Counted from the first letter of the stretch, positions 15,284 to 22,940 are shown. The stretch is DNA of 37,567 nt from Acidiphilium rubrum (GCF_900156265.1 NZ_FTNE01000005.1:1-37567), one strand, 5' to 3'. Program-made: numbers and translations. The notes: a model not told the origin generated them from the sequence alone.

Positions 15284-15774
15284 CACGTCAATCAACCACG
15301 AACGATATGTTCGACGTGTTGTGCCAGATCGGCGAGGTCGCCGGCATCCTGCAGGACATCGCCGCGCGGGAGATCAGCGAAAACAAGCCCATCGCCGGTA
15401 CCGCCGTTTCGATGCTCGGCCGCCTGATCGCCGGACATGTGGAGCGCGGCATGGAGTTTACACCGGACCGAGCGGTGATTGCTCCCGATCCGAAACCGAC
15501 GCCGAAACCCGACGCCGAAACGGAAGTCGGCGCCGCAGCGCTCATCACCGGCCACGATTACACCGCCCGGGCGGATTCAGCTTGGCCTGGTGGCCTGGAT
15601 TTGCGGGGGCTGCATGGCGCGCTGTCCGGGGTGGTGACGTGCTTGTGCGCCCTGCAGGACATGGCCGCTGGCGTTGATCTAGATGGCGATGCGTTCGAGC
15701 CTGCGCTTGCCACACTGACCCCTTGGCGCGACCGGACGCTTGCGGCGCGGGACCAGCTTGAGGCTCAAGCATGA
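15280..15774 (+). CDS. Hypothetical island protein (164 aa)
   Basis: MTRQSTTNDMFDVLCQIGEV, with two helical segments (about 1-60 and 110-160) joined by a Pro/Asp-rich linker (DPKPTPKPDAETE). The start ATG overlaps the upstream stop (ATGA, 15280-15283), and its own stop overlaps the next gene (15771-15774). No family recognised. Confidence 0.6.
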   Translation: MTRQSTTNDMFDVLCQIGEVAGILQDIAAREISENKPIAGTAVSMLGRLIAGHVERGMEFTPDRAVIAPDPKPTPKPDAETEVGAAALITGHDYTARADSAWPGGLDLRGLHGALSGVVTCLCALQDMAAGVDLDGDAFEPALATLTPWRDRTLAARDQLEAQA

Positions 15775-16604
15775 GCGGCGGAGAGAATGGCGGGGCGAAA
15801 GCCCCGCCCGACCTCAATGCCGAACAGCTCGAGCGTTTTAGGGAGATAACCGGGCAAAACCTCCCCGGCCCGCGAATGATTGACTATCCTGATGATCTCG
15901 AGGCCATCCGGCGCATCGCCGAAATCAACGCGGAATTCGAGCGTCGTAGTGACGTGATCATGAGAGTTTTCCGCAAAATTCGGCTTCGCAACCGTCATCT
16001 GGAGCAGAGCATCCCCGAGGTCGCGGCGCGGTATGCGTACATCAATCTGCCTCCCCCGCCGCCGGTCAGACTTCCGCCTGGGACCACAACCATCCCCGCA
16101 GAACCGATGCCCCCGAAGGTTCGAGAGCAAGTCGAGAGGCTTGCGCGCGCGACAACGCCCCGCACCGTTGAGCAAGCCCTTGCTGGGATGTCACCCGCGG
16201 CACTGCACGAAGTGCCTACCGCTATTTTCGCAAAAATCGATGTCGACCAGGGCCTGAGAATTTCGCGTGAACGCGCCGAATCGTTGCGGAAAATCGCCGC
16301 GGCGGCGGCCAAGGTCGTTGATCAAAAGCGATCGAAGCGCGGAAGCCGAGGCAACCGTAACGCCCGAAGCCTTGCCAGCATGCTTCAGCGGGACTTGCTC
16401 CGCCTAACAGGCGAGAGTCACATAAAATCAGAGAGCCCATCGGGCCGCTATTCCGGAATATTTGTAGACCTACTCACGGTGATTCTTGCCGCTACCGGTA
16501 TTGAGGCAAGCGCTTCTGAGATCGCGCGATCGGTCAAGCTGGGGCCGCGTAAAAGGGCTGAGGCGCGTGAAGTCAAAACGACATCGCAACGCTCGGAAAA
16601 TTAA
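15771..16604 (+). CDS. Hypothetical island protein (277 aa), charged and helical
   Basis: Starts MSGGENGGAKAPPDLNAEQ. A helical stretch with many charged residues (about 30-85), a proline run (NLPPPPPVRLPPGTT, about 92-106), then a second helical half with a very basic segment (VDQKRSKRGSRGNRNARS, about 183-200) that could bind nucleic acid. No domain is recognised. It is the last gene of the ATGA-coupled chain; a 70-bp gap with a promoter-like spacing then precedes the AlpA-like gene. Confidence 0.55.
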   Translation: MSGGENGGAKAPPDLNAEQLERFREITGQNLPGPRMIDYPDDLEAIRRIAEINAEFERRSDVIMRVFRKIRLRNRHLEQSIPEVAARYAYINLPPPPPVRLPPGTTTIPAEPMPPKVREQVERLARATTPRTVEQALAGMSPAALHEVPTAIFAKIDVDQGLRISRERAESLRKIAAAAAKVVDQKRSKRGSRGNRNARSLASMLQRDLLRLTGESHIKSESPSGRYSGIFVDLLTVILAATGIEASASEIARSVKLGPRKRAEAREVKTTSQRSEN

Positions 16605-16675
16605 CCTCAATCCGCTTTGCATCTTTCTGGGTTGCCCCAGTATTTAGATGGTCGCACGTAGACAAGGAGCGACTT

Positions 16676-16861
16676 ATGTTAAATCAAGACGAGCTGTTGG
16701 GCCGCAAGGAAGCTGCGCAATATCTGCGCATTTGCGAGCGGACTCTCGACCGAATCCCCCATATTCCGCGCGTCAAGATCGGTCAGAGGCGCATCATGTT
16801 CCGTCGCGCCGATCTAGCGGATTACATTGCTGACCGCACCGAAACCCGCACCGCCGCCTAA
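16676..16861 (+). CDS. AlpA/excisionase-type HTH_17 DNA-binding protein
   Basis: A 61-aa winged-helix/MerR-like protein: LLGRKEAAQYLRICERTLDR then IPRVKIGQRRIMFRRADLADYI, the classic AlpA/Xis layout (HTH, wing with IGxRR.MF, final helix). Such proteins activate or direct excision of P4-like elements and satellites and often switch on the replication genes that follow. An aaggag ribosome site lies at about 16662-16667. It stands alone with its own upstream gap and precedes the replication block, so a master-activator or excision role is likely. Confidence 0.8.
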   Translation: MLNQDELLGRKEAAQYLRICERTLDRIPHIPRVKIGQRRIMFRRADLADYIADRTETRTAA

Positions 16862-16868
16862 CGAAAAA

Positions 16869-16894
16869 CCCCCACCGGCGGCGACCGGCAGGGG
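16869..16894. terminator. Possible hairpin after the AlpA-like gene
   Basis: ccccc...ccgg / ccgg...gggg with an internal mismatch, starting 8 bases after the stop. There is no U-tract, so termination is uncertain. Confidence 0.25.
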
Positions 16895-16989
16895 CTGAAA
16901 ATCCAAGGCGACAACAACGAAGCCTATCTAGAGATTTTCCGCATTCTGTCAAGATAAATCCCGCCGGGAAGCTATGAAAGTTTCCCTCG

Positions 16990-17154
16990 ATGAGTACCAC
17001 AACCGACACGCCCCACCCGCCTATACGCCGCTTCCCCGAGCATCCGCGCAAGCCGCAGATCACCGTGCGGCCCAAAACCCCGAGCCGCTGCATTTTCCGC
17101 CGCTTGGCCTCGATTGAGAACCGCCTGCTTCGCCAGATCGGGGAGCGGAACTGA
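16990..17154 (+). CDS. Small basic hypothetical protein (54 aa)
   Basis: ATG at 16990 opens MSTTTDTPHPPIRRFPEHPR and runs to a TGA that overlaps the next ATG (TGATG, 17152-17156). The product is very basic (RRFPEHPRKPQITVRPK, IFRRLASIENRLLRQIGERN). A second start in another frame at 16974 gives a shorter 46-residue frame; the first is preferred because of the coupled stop/start. No family recognised. Confidence 0.5.
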   Translation: MSTTTDTPHPPIRRFPEHPRKPQITVRPKTPSRCIFRRLASIENRLLRQIGERN

Positions 17155-17471
17155 TGGCCGAACTTACGATAACCGAATGGAAGCCCTTGCGTCGCAACTC
17201 GCTGCGCGGATTTGCAACCGTTACGCTGCCCAGCGGGATGATCCTTCACGAAATCCTGATCCACAACACGCCAGATGGACCATGGGCTGCGCCGCCCTCG
17301 AAGCCCATGATCGGCCGTGATGGCGTCGCAATGAAGGACGCGGCCGGCAAGGCACGCTACTCCCCCATCATTTCGTTTGCCGACAAGGCCACCCGCGAGC
17401 GCTGGTCATCCGCAATCATCGCCGCGTTGCTGGCATCCTATCCCGACGCATTGGCAGGCGGCGCAGAATGA
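17154..17471 (+). CDS. Hypothetical phage-like protein with a SpoVG-like beta fold (105 aa)
   Basis: MAELTITEWKPLRRNSLRGF, then VTLPSGMILHEILIH, WAAPPSKPMIGRDG and YSPIISFADKATRERWSSAI. The pattern 'W.PL..NSL.GFA...LPSGM..H...IH......W...P.KP' recurs in alphaproteobacterial prophage proteins found next to primase genes, and it recalls the SpoVG fold (single-domain nucleic-acid binding). The role is inferred as accessory to replication. Coupled to the upstream and downstream genes by TGATG and ATGA. Confidence 0.65.
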   Translation: MAELTITEWKPLRRNSLRGFATVTLPSGMILHEILIHNTPDGPWAAPPSKPMIGRDGVAMKDAAGKARYSPIISFADKATRERWSSAIIAALLASYPDALAGGAE

Positions 17472-17851
17472 CCAACGGAAGGAACGCCGAGATGGCGCAC
17501 CAAATCGACACGAAAACAGCCGATCGGCTGGGCAAAGTATTGAACCTGCTCGGCTCGAATCATGACGGCGAGCGCGCCACAGCTGCGGCGAAAGCTCACG
17601 CGATCCTGACCGGCGCCGGGCTGACCTGGCCGGACCTGATAGGCGCCGCGCTACAGAAACCGCACCGGCCGCCCGAATTTGGGACATGGCGGCAGACTTG
17701 CCGCGAGTGCCTCGCACGCGACAAAGACCTACGGCAATGGGAGCGCGGCTTCCTAAACGATCCGCCAAAGTTTCAGCGCATATCAACGAAACAGCGGTAC
17801 TGCTTGAACGAGATCGCAATCCGCCTCGGCATTCGGGAGCGCAAATCATGA
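17468..17851 (+). CDS. Hypothetical island protein (127 aa) of the replication block
   Basis: An N-terminal helical part, ADRLGKVLNLLGSNHDGERA then TAAAKAHAILTGAGLTWPDLI, resembles the DUF2786-like 'age in situ' segment seen in prophage proteins. A Cys pair (CRECLARDKDL) follows, then a basic tail (ISTKQRYCLNEIAIRLGIRERKS). An alternative start is ATG 17492. ATGA overlaps on both sides place it in one transcription unit with the primase-like gene. Function unknown. Confidence 0.6.
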   Translation: MTNGRNAEMAHQIDTKTADRLGKVLNLLGSNHDGERATAAAKAHAILTGAGLTWPDLIGAALQKPHRPPEFGTWRQTCRECLARDKDLRQWERGFLNDPPKFQRISTKQRYCLNEIAIRLGIRERKS

Positions 17852-18798
17852 GCGCGGCCAATGATCTGCGGGACATCAATTTCGGCGTCCTGATGCAGCC
17901 CGTTGCCGTGGCGCTGCTCGGTGAGCCGAACCGTGCCCTGTCAAACCGCGCTGAGATGAGGTTCGGCTCGAGGGGCTCGCTTTCGGTGGCGATCGCCGGC
18001 CGCAAGGCGGGTTGCTGGGCAAACCACGAAACCGGAACGGGGGGCGGCGTTCTCGACCTCATCCGCGTCGCAACCGGACGGGACGATCCGATAAAGTGGC
18101 TGCACGAATTTGGGTTTCTTGATGGCAGCCACCATCCGGCAGATCGCCCGGCTTCGGCCCCGACGCCCGAACCGCCGCGGCAGGCCGAAAACCAAGACTC
18201 GATCCGCCTCGCTCGCCATATCTGGCGAGAGGCGACCAGCCCAGCTGGCACGCCGGTCGAAACCTATCTCGCATCACGCGGGCTCGCGCTCCCTGCTGAT
18301 GCCCCAATCCGGTTTCATCCTGCATGCCCGCGCGGGCCGGAGAGATTGCCGGCCATGGTAAGCCTCATGACTGATCCCGTCACCGCGTCGCCGTGCGGGG
18401 TTCATCGAACCTTCCTGCGTCGCGACGGCACCGGCAAGGCTGACGGACAATCAAAAATGATGATCGGCAGCGCTGGCGTGATCCGCCTTGTCCCCGACGA
18501 TGAAGTCACGACCGGCGTAGGGTTCGCTGAAGGCATCGAGACATCGCTCGCCGTCATGCAGCGCGCCGGCTGGTCGCCCGTCTGGGCAACCTGTTCAGCG
18601 GGCGGGATTGCGAAGTTTCCAGTGTTGCCGGGGATCGAAGCAGTCACGGTCTTCGTCGACATGGATGACAAGGGCGCCGGCGTTCGGGCGGCATACGAGT
18701 GCGCTGATCGCTGGCGTGAGTTTGGGCGGGAGGTCGCTATCTCAAAGCCACCGACCGGCACCGACTGGCTCGATGCCCTCAGCGGGGAGGCGGCATGA
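17848..18798 (+). CDS. Toprim-domain primase-like protein
   Basis: A 316-aa product. The N-terminal segment has CHC2-like features of phage primases (RNRAEMRFGSRGSLSVAIAG-type strands, then AGCWANHETGTGGGVLDLI, about 54-72). A DUF7146-like middle (RHIWREATSPAGTPVETYLA, 123-142) is followed by a C-terminal Toprim domain: catalytic Glu228 in VGFAEGIETSLAVM and the DxD pair Asp271/Asp273 in VFVDMDDKGAG. It should synthesise or hand over primers for element replication. It is followed directly (ATGATG, 18795) by the helicase gene, a standard primase-helicase pair in satellites and small prophages. No zinc-ribbon cysteines are seen. Confidence 0.82.
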   Translation: MSAANDLRDINFGVLMQPVAVALLGEPNRALSNRAEMRFGSRGSLSVAIAGRKAGCWANHETGTGGGVLDLIRVATGRDDPIKWLHEFGFLDGSHHPADRPASAPTPEPPRQAENQDSIRLARHIWREATSPAGTPVETYLASRGLALPADAPIRFHPACPRGPERLPAMVSLMTDPVTASPCGVHRTFLRRDGTGKADGQSKMMIGSAGVIRLVPDDEVTTGVGFAEGIETSLAVMQRAGWSPVWATCSAGGIAKFPVLPGIEAVTVFVDMDDKGAGVRAAYECADRWREFGREVAISKPPTGTDWLDALSGEAA

Positions 18799-20015
18799 TG
18801 GATCACCGGACGCCAGACGATATTTTGCGCGACGCGGGCGGCACATTCGAGAGGTTTTACCCGGGCGATGGCGGCCCCGATGCACAGGATGCGCGTGGTG
18901 CGGGACCGGATGCGGGACCGCATGCGCGACCGGATGCACCCGGCGCATTGATGCCGATCAACCCGGCCGACCTCGAATATACGCCCGTCCCCGATCGCGA
19001 ATGGCTCATCCCGGATTGGCTCGGGGTCGGGTACGTGACCGGCCAATATGGCGACGGCGGCGTCGGCAAGGGTATGACCGCGCAAGCCCTGCAAACCGCA
19101 ACCGCAACCGGCACCGCCTGGCTGGGCTACGCAGTGAAGCCCTGCCGCTCGATCGGCCTCTACTGCGAGGATGACAACGATGAGCTGCACCGCCGGCAGG
19201 ATCGCATCTGCACCGCCAATGGGGTGAGTTTCGGGGATCTGGAACCAATGCGCTGGATCAGCGGCGTGGGTCACGACAACACGTTCTGCACCTTCACCTC
19301 GGATGGTAAAATGCAGGTGAGCGCGCGCTACTACGAAGTCGCTGAGATCGCCAAAAACCACGACGCGAAGCTGATAATCCTCGACAACGTGGCTGATCTG
19401 TTCGGCGGAAATGAGAATGATCGAAATCAGGTGCGCCGGTTCATCAACCTTTTGAACCGCCTCGCCCTCGATCGGGGCGCCGCCATCCTTCTGAACTGCC
19501 ACCCATCCCGCGCCGGACTCGCCAGCGGTAGCCTCGATGGCGGTTCAACGGCCTGGTCGAACAGCATGCGATCCCGCTGGACGCTCGCCAAGGCTGTGGT
19601 CGATGAGGATGGCCAAGACGATGGCGAACGCGTTCTGAGCCGCGCCAAAGCCAACTACGCGCCCGATGGCGGCACGATCAAACTGCGATGGGCTGGCGGC
19701 GTCCTGGTGCCTGTCAACCGTGAAGGTGGACTATCTGGGACCGCCATCAGGGCGATGGTCGAGGATACCTTCTTGACGCTGCTCGATCGATGCGCGGCAC
19801 AGAATTTATTCCTATCGGAATCGCGCAACGCAGGGAACTACGCGCCAAAGGTATTTGCCTCCCGTCCCGATCGCGAAGGGTACACCAAGAGGGAATTTGA
19901 AAAGGCCATGGCGTCGCTTTTTGCCAGCCGGAAAATCATTGTCGAAGACTACAAACGGAACCGGCAAGCCTTCAAGCGCATCGCTCGCCAACCCGACGAA
20001 GAGGGGGAGGAATGA
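18795..20015 (+). CDS. RecA-fold (AAA_25/RepA-like) replicative helicase
   Basis: A 406-aa product. A low-complexity N-terminus (PDAQDARGAGPDAGPHARPD, 28-47) precedes a RecA-like core. The P-loop is GQYGDGGVGKGMT (84-95), with Gly93 where Ser or Thr normally follows the lysine. Further motifs are GLYCEDDNDELHRR, Walker B KLIILDNVADLFGG (Asp197), AILLNCHPSRAGLASGS (sensor-like) and SRAKANYAPDGGTIKLRW. Helicases of this RepA type unwind origins of plasmids and P4-like elements. The C-terminal ~80 residues (FASRPDREGYTKREFEKAM) look like a winged-helix DNA-binding tail. Coupled to the primase gene by a 4-base overlap. Confidence 0.85.
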   Translation: MMDHRTPDDILRDAGGTFERFYPGDGGPDAQDARGAGPDAGPHARPDAPGALMPINPADLEYTPVPDREWLIPDWLGVGYVTGQYGDGGVGKGMTAQALQTATATGTAWLGYAVKPCRSIGLYCEDDNDELHRRQDRICTANGVSFGDLEPMRWISGVGHDNTFCTFTSDGKMQVSARYYEVAEIAKNHDAKLIILDNVADLFGGNENDRNQVRRFINLLNRLALDRGAAILLNCHPSRAGLASGSLDGGSTAWSNSMRSRWTLAKAVVDEDGQDDGERVLSRAKANYAPDGGTIKLRWAGGVLVPVNREGGLSGTAIRAMVEDTFLTLLDRCAAQNLFLSESRNAGNYAPKVFASRPDREGYTKREFEKAMASLFASRKIIVEDYKRNRQAFKRIARQPDEEGEE

Positions 20016-20128
20016 TGCCCGAAAATTCGTTGCGTACATGGGTGCATCCGGTGCATCCGGTATGCTGTAAGTCATTGATATTGCTTGCGGCATGGTGTCT
20101 TGCATCCGGTGCATCCGGTCATGTGTAA
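20012..20128 (+). CDS. Possible 38-aa peptide coupled to the helicase gene
   Basis: ATGATG at 20012 overlaps the helicase stop and is preceded by gggggagg. The frame (MMPENSLRTWVHPVHPVCC...) ends at a TAA at 20126-20128. It contains the first copy, in full, of the 37-bp direct repeat; the second copy lies mostly beyond. Whether it is a real peptide or only repeat DNA is unclear. Confidence 0.3.
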   Translation: MMPENSLRTWVHPVHPVCCKSLILLAAWCLASGASGHV

Positions 20129-20137
20129 GTCATTGAT
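20043..20137. repeat. Two 37-bp imperfect direct repeats (candidate origin iterons)
   Basis: Copies at 20043-20079 and 20101-20137, 58 bp apart. Each begins with the internally duplicated tgcatccggtgcatccggt (19 bp identical) and ends with tgtaagtcattgat (14 bp identical). They lie directly downstream of the RepA-like helicase gene, where iterons of P4-like replicons are often found. The origin role is inferred. Confidence 0.65.
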
Positions 20138-20192
20138 TTCATTGTGCATTAGGTATGCCGCGATGTGTCCCCCCATACCCCCCCTAACCACA

Positions 20193-20226
20193 TGCGCCCC
20201 CTCGGGGGGTGGCGCAGTGGTTTTTT
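20193..20226 (+). terminator. Hairpin plus T6 tract, probable terminator of the replication operon
   Basis: tgcgcc (20193-20198) pairs with ggcgca (20211-20216), with an inner ccc/ggg extension. After 4 bases there is a run of six T (20221-20226). The position after the replication genes fits the end of that transcript. Confidence 0.55.
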
Positions 20227-20325
20227 ACAGGGGGCGCAGCCACCGCCCGCGGCGTGTTTCACCGCAATGCTGGACCGGAGAACGCGACGATGTTTGGCGG
20301 CAGATGAGCGTGGGGGCGCGGTGAC

Positions 20326-20541
20326 GTGAGGCGCACCAAACCACCACCGCCATCGCGCCCGAAACACCGCACCCCGGAGCAGGCGGCCGTCGACCAAATG
20401 CTGGAACGGGTAAGCAGGCGCTTCGACGTGGCTATTTCCCGCGCCGAACGCCTAGAGCGCGCCGGTCCAAACATCGTTGACCTGACCACGCGCCGTCGAC
20501 CAGCGAAGCAGACCCGCGGCGATGGCAATGGGGTGGCCTAA
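20326..20541 (+). CDS. Small basic hypothetical protein (71 aa)
   Basis: GTG start at 20326; MRRTKPPPPSRPKHRTPEQA, then a helix (VDQMLERVSRRFDVAISRAERLERAG) and a basic tail. No family recognised. It lies between the probable terminator at 20193 and the RHH gene, with no overlap to either. Coding support comes only from length and composition. Confidence 0.4.
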   Translation: MRRTKPPPPSRPKHRTPEQAAVDQMLERVSRRFDVAISRAERLERAGPNIVDLTTRRRPAKQTRGDGNGVA

Positions 20542-20558
20542 CCTGAAATAATGGGGCG

Positions 20559-20595
20559 TGTCTACTGTTGTCGTTAATTGTCTACTGTTGTCGTT
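20559..20595. repeat. Two tandem 17-bp repeats tgtctactgttgtcgtt (20-bp period)
   Basis: Exact copies at 20559-20575 and 20579-20595; a degenerate third (ctattgctgtt) follows. They lie 46-83 bp before the RHH gene start, immediately upstream of its likely promoter. Two-turn spacing on one DNA face suits cooperative binding by an RHH regulator, or replication-initiator iterons. Confidence 0.7.
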
Positions 20596-20606
20596 TACTA
20601 TTGCTG

Positions 20607-20635
20607 TTGATTAACAAAACTCATGAAGGTATCTT
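20607..20635 (+). promoter_or_regulatory. Sigma-70-like promoter of the RHH gene
   Basis: TTGATT (20607-20612), a 17-bp spacer, then TATCTT (20630-20635). The expected start of transcription would be within one or two bases of the ATG at 20642, implying a leaderless or near-leaderless message. An alternative -10 is tatact at 20635-20640. Inferred from consensus matching by eye. Confidence 0.4.
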
Positions 20636-20641
20636 ATACTT

Positions 20642-20839
20642 ATGAAAGCCGTAGCAAGCATCTCCATCGACCGGCCGCTGCTCGATGAAGTGGACAAAGT
20701 CGCAGCGTCGAACCACGCACCCCGCTCATGGGCAGTTTCGCGCCTGATCCGCGCCGGGCTCGAGCATGAGCCGATGCGCCACACCGAACCCCGCCGGCCC
20801 ATCGCCGGCGACCAAACCGGGAGCGAAAATGTTCGCTAA
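20642..20839 (+). CDS. Ribbon-helix-helix (CopG-like) DNA-binding protein
   Basis: A 65-aa product: MKAVASISIDRPLLDEVDKV, then ASNHAPRSWAVSRLIRAGLE, i.e. a beta strand followed by two helices, the RHH fold (about residues 3-42), with a disordered tail. The tandem repeats and promoter just upstream suggest autoregulation or control of the following genes. Its 3' end overlaps the next gene by 11 bases (20829-20839). It could instead be an accessory replication protein binding the tandem repeats. Confidence 0.7.
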   Translation: MKAVASISIDRPLLDEVDKVAASNHAPRSWAVSRLIRAGLEHEPMRHTEPRRPIAGDQTGSENVR

Positions 20840-21314
20840 GCTCAGCTCAAAACCTGACCCCGCGCACCCCTTCGCGCATTTCCTCGGCCTGCCGCGCAAA
20901 AAAACGTTCACGCCGATTCCAATCGGCGGCGCTGGTGGCAAGACTGCGCAGGATGGGCGTGCGCCGGAAACCCCGAAGCCGGCCGGCAAGACCAGCTCGA
21001 GGGGCGCGGAGGCGGAGCGCGCGCCGTTCAACTTCGCCCATCTTGCCCCCACCAATGATCGCCTCGGCCTGCACCGCGCCGCCGATGCCAACCGCGCCGC
21101 GCACGCTGCCGACACGGCGGAGCAGGCCGCAGACAACGCGGACCGGGCGATGGCGCTCCGCATCGTTGCCGCCGGCAAAGCTCGCCGCGGTGAAGCCACC
21201 CCATCAACCGGCCGCGCTCCCGCCGCTCCACCAGTGGCGCAGTCGGAGCGTGCCGATCGCGATCTGGCCATGATGATCGTTGCCGCCGGCAAGAAGCGCC
21301 GCGGCGAGGCGTAA
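20829..21314 (+). CDS. Hypothetical island protein with duplicated 'VAAGKxRRGEA' motif
   Basis: A 161-aa product, MFAKLSSKPDPAHPFAHFLG. The motif MALRIVAAGKARRGEA (about 114-129) recurs as MMIVAAGKKRRGEA at the C-terminus. Between are Ala-rich helices and a low-complexity linker. I recall similar short 'MI..AG..RRGE' repeats in prophage head-associated proteins from alphaproteobacteria, but cannot assign a function. It follows and overlaps the RHH gene. Confidence 0.6.
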   Translation: MFAKLSSKPDPAHPFAHFLGLPRKKTFTPIPIGGAGGKTAQDGRAPETPKPAGKTSSRGAEAERAPFNFAHLAPTNDRLGLHRAADANRAAHAADTAEQAADNADRAMALRIVAAGKARRGEATPSTGRAPAAPPVAQSERADRDLAMMIVAAGKKRRGEA

Positions 21315-21362
21315 CCCGCCGCGCGCAAAACCCTTCCACACCTACCCTGACTGGATCCACAA

Positions 21363-21947
21363 ATGACCACCGAACAACTCACTGAACTCCGCCCCGCCGG
21401 CGCAACCGTTGCCGATATCGAGGCCGCGCTTGCCCGCATCGTCATCGAGCGCACCGCCATCGCGGCGCGCCTCAATTCCGCGCATGCCGATCGCTCCCGC
21501 CTGGCCACCGAGGGCGGAACCCCAAAGCAGCGCGCGGCCATCGATGCCGCAATTGCCGATGCGTCGTTTGACTGGGAGCAAGTCGATCTGCTCGAGGCGG
21601 AAGCCAAGGCCGCTCTCGGTCCCGCCCGCGAAGCTGAAGCCGATGCAACTGCCGAGCGCGCCGTCATAGCGGCGATCGAGGCCGAACAGCGGTGGGCTAC
21701 ATGGCTCGCCACCAAATATCCCGGCCTGGCCGCTCAGATCGCCGCCGGGATTGCCCTCGACAAGGCTGCCTTGGCCGCCCGCGCCGTCGCACTGAAATCA
21801 TCGCCCGAGGCGATCGCTCGCCTACCCGAGCGTGCGCTGGGGTTCTGCGGAACGCGCCCGATCGGCATCGCCGGCGCCGTGCGCCTGCCAGCCACCGAGC
21901 CCGGCACCGCCCCGATCGCGTGGGGAAAAAGTGAACTGATTTATTGA
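21363..21947 (+). CDS. Hypothetical Ala-rich coiled-coil protein (194 aa)
   Basis: MTTEQLTELRPAGATVADIE begins a long helical region (about 15-130) rich in Ala and Glu (DWEQVDLLEAEAKAALGPAR), typical of phage scaffold-like or minor structural proteins. The C-terminal 50 residues are Pro/Gly rich. No family recognised. It is preceded by a 48-bp gap and followed by a ribosome site (gagga) for the next gene. Confidence 0.6.
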   Translation: MTTEQLTELRPAGATVADIEAALARIVIERTAIAARLNSAHADRSRLATEGGTPKQRAAIDAAIADASFDWEQVDLLEAEAKAALGPAREAEADATAERAVIAAIEAEQRWATWLATKYPGLAAQIAAGIALDKAALAARAVALKSSPEAIARLPERALGFCGTRPIGIAGAVRLPATEPGTAPIAWGKSELIY

Positions 21948-21958
21948 GGAATTTGAAA

Positions 21959-22186
21959 ATGACAAACGAAACTTTCATCGTTGCGGCGCGTCGCACCGTT
22001 CAAGCCGAGGGCCGCACGTTCGGACCCGGTGACGAAATTCAACTGCCGCCTGCCGACGCCGCACAGATGCTCGCAGCCGGTTTCGTGCATCGCCCCGGCG
22101 AGGCCGTTACCTACCCGGTGCAGATCAACATGCGACCGCTCGAGGGTAATCCCGCCGGCATTGGTCATATCGGTCCCGTTCGGTGA
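21959..22186 (+). CDS. Small hypothetical protein (75 aa), phage head-region type
   Basis: MTNETFIVAARRTVQAEGRT, then FGPGDEIQLPPADAAQMLAAGFV. The pattern 'V...G..F.PGD.I.LP...A..L...G.V' is common in short phage proteins near head-tail joining genes. Ribosome site gagga precedes the ATG at 21959. The stop overlaps the GTG of the next gene (22183-22186). Confidence 0.6.
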   Translation: MTNETFIVAARRTVQAEGRTFGPGDEIQLPPADAAQMLAAGFVHRPGEAVTYPVQINMRPLEGNPAGIGHIGPVR

Positions 22187-22566
22187 TCCCGTTTGTCGCA
22201 CCGCACGCCGCCACGATGCGGATATTCGACGAGCCCGGCCCGCAATTTGCCGGGCTGGGTAGTGCCGTTATCGCGATCGCCTGCCGGCCACGCGTGCCAA
22301 GCCTGCACCGCGCGAAACACTGCCCGTTGTCAACGATGACGTTCAAGGGTTGTGTGCCGGTTGGCGGATGGCCGCTGTTCTTGTCAGCGATCAACGACAC
22401 CACCGAGGGCGCGTTAGTTTGGCTTAACTTTAGAACCCACGACGATGCCATCCGTTTTTCACGCTACCTCGAAAACAACGGCATCGCCCGCGTCGACAAT
22501 GCGGGCGATCTGCATAAGCCGACGATGGCACCACGCCACCATAGCACCGCGATCATCGCTGCTTAA
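22183..22566 (+). CDS. Hypothetical protein (127 aa)
   Basis: GTG start within the upstream stop (GTGA). MIPFVAPHAATMRIFDEPGP; the middle has beta-strand character (SAVIAIACRPR, GALVWLNFRTHDDAIRFSRY). No family recognised. It is the last gene before a 420-bp non-coding stretch. Confidence 0.5.
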   Translation: MIPFVAPHAATMRIFDEPGPQFAGLGSAVIAIACRPRVPSLHRAKHCPLSTMTFKGCVPVGGWPLFLSAINDTTEGALVWLNFRTHDDAIRFSRYLENNGIARVDNAGDLHKPTMAPRHHSTAIIAA

Positions 22567-22918
22567 TCTGGTGATGGTCAGAGCAATCTGGTGATTGTGA
22601 CCATGTCATCGTCAGTCATCAACCATCAATCGTCATGATCGTCGTGACACTGAAAGCAGAAACCATGCACTGCGATGAAGCCACACAGATGAGCGCTGGG
22701 AAGGTTGCTCAAGCGCTTGTCTGTTTCAGTCATGACGATGGCGATGATGGCTCAGGGGCGTCTCTGATGGCGGGGAGTGGCATTCTGGACTTGGATGGGC
22801 CTCGGGGGAACTTTGGGTCCTTCCTGAGCATTTTGCATCGGGGGCATTTCCCGTGCGCTTTCTTTCGCTAGCCACAAAAAACTTGCAAGGGGGTGATAAT
22901 AATTTTCGCCCAAAATTC

Positions 22919-22940
22919 TGAGGGAATTCCTCAATTTTTT
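22919..22940 (+). terminator. Short hairpin with T6 tract
   Basis: tgagg (22919-22923) pairs with cctca (22929-22933) around gaatt, followed by a and six T. It is a short but well-formed intrinsic-terminator shape. It would end leftward-arriving transcription before the terS gene. Confidence 0.4.

Noticed and set aside
20559-20595. CRISPR array
   Set aside because: Only two short repeats with 3-bp spacing and no cas genes; operator or iteron repeats fit better.
22635-22871. 78-codon frame before terS
   Set aside because: No recognisable features, poor start context and located in repeat-rich non-coding DNA.
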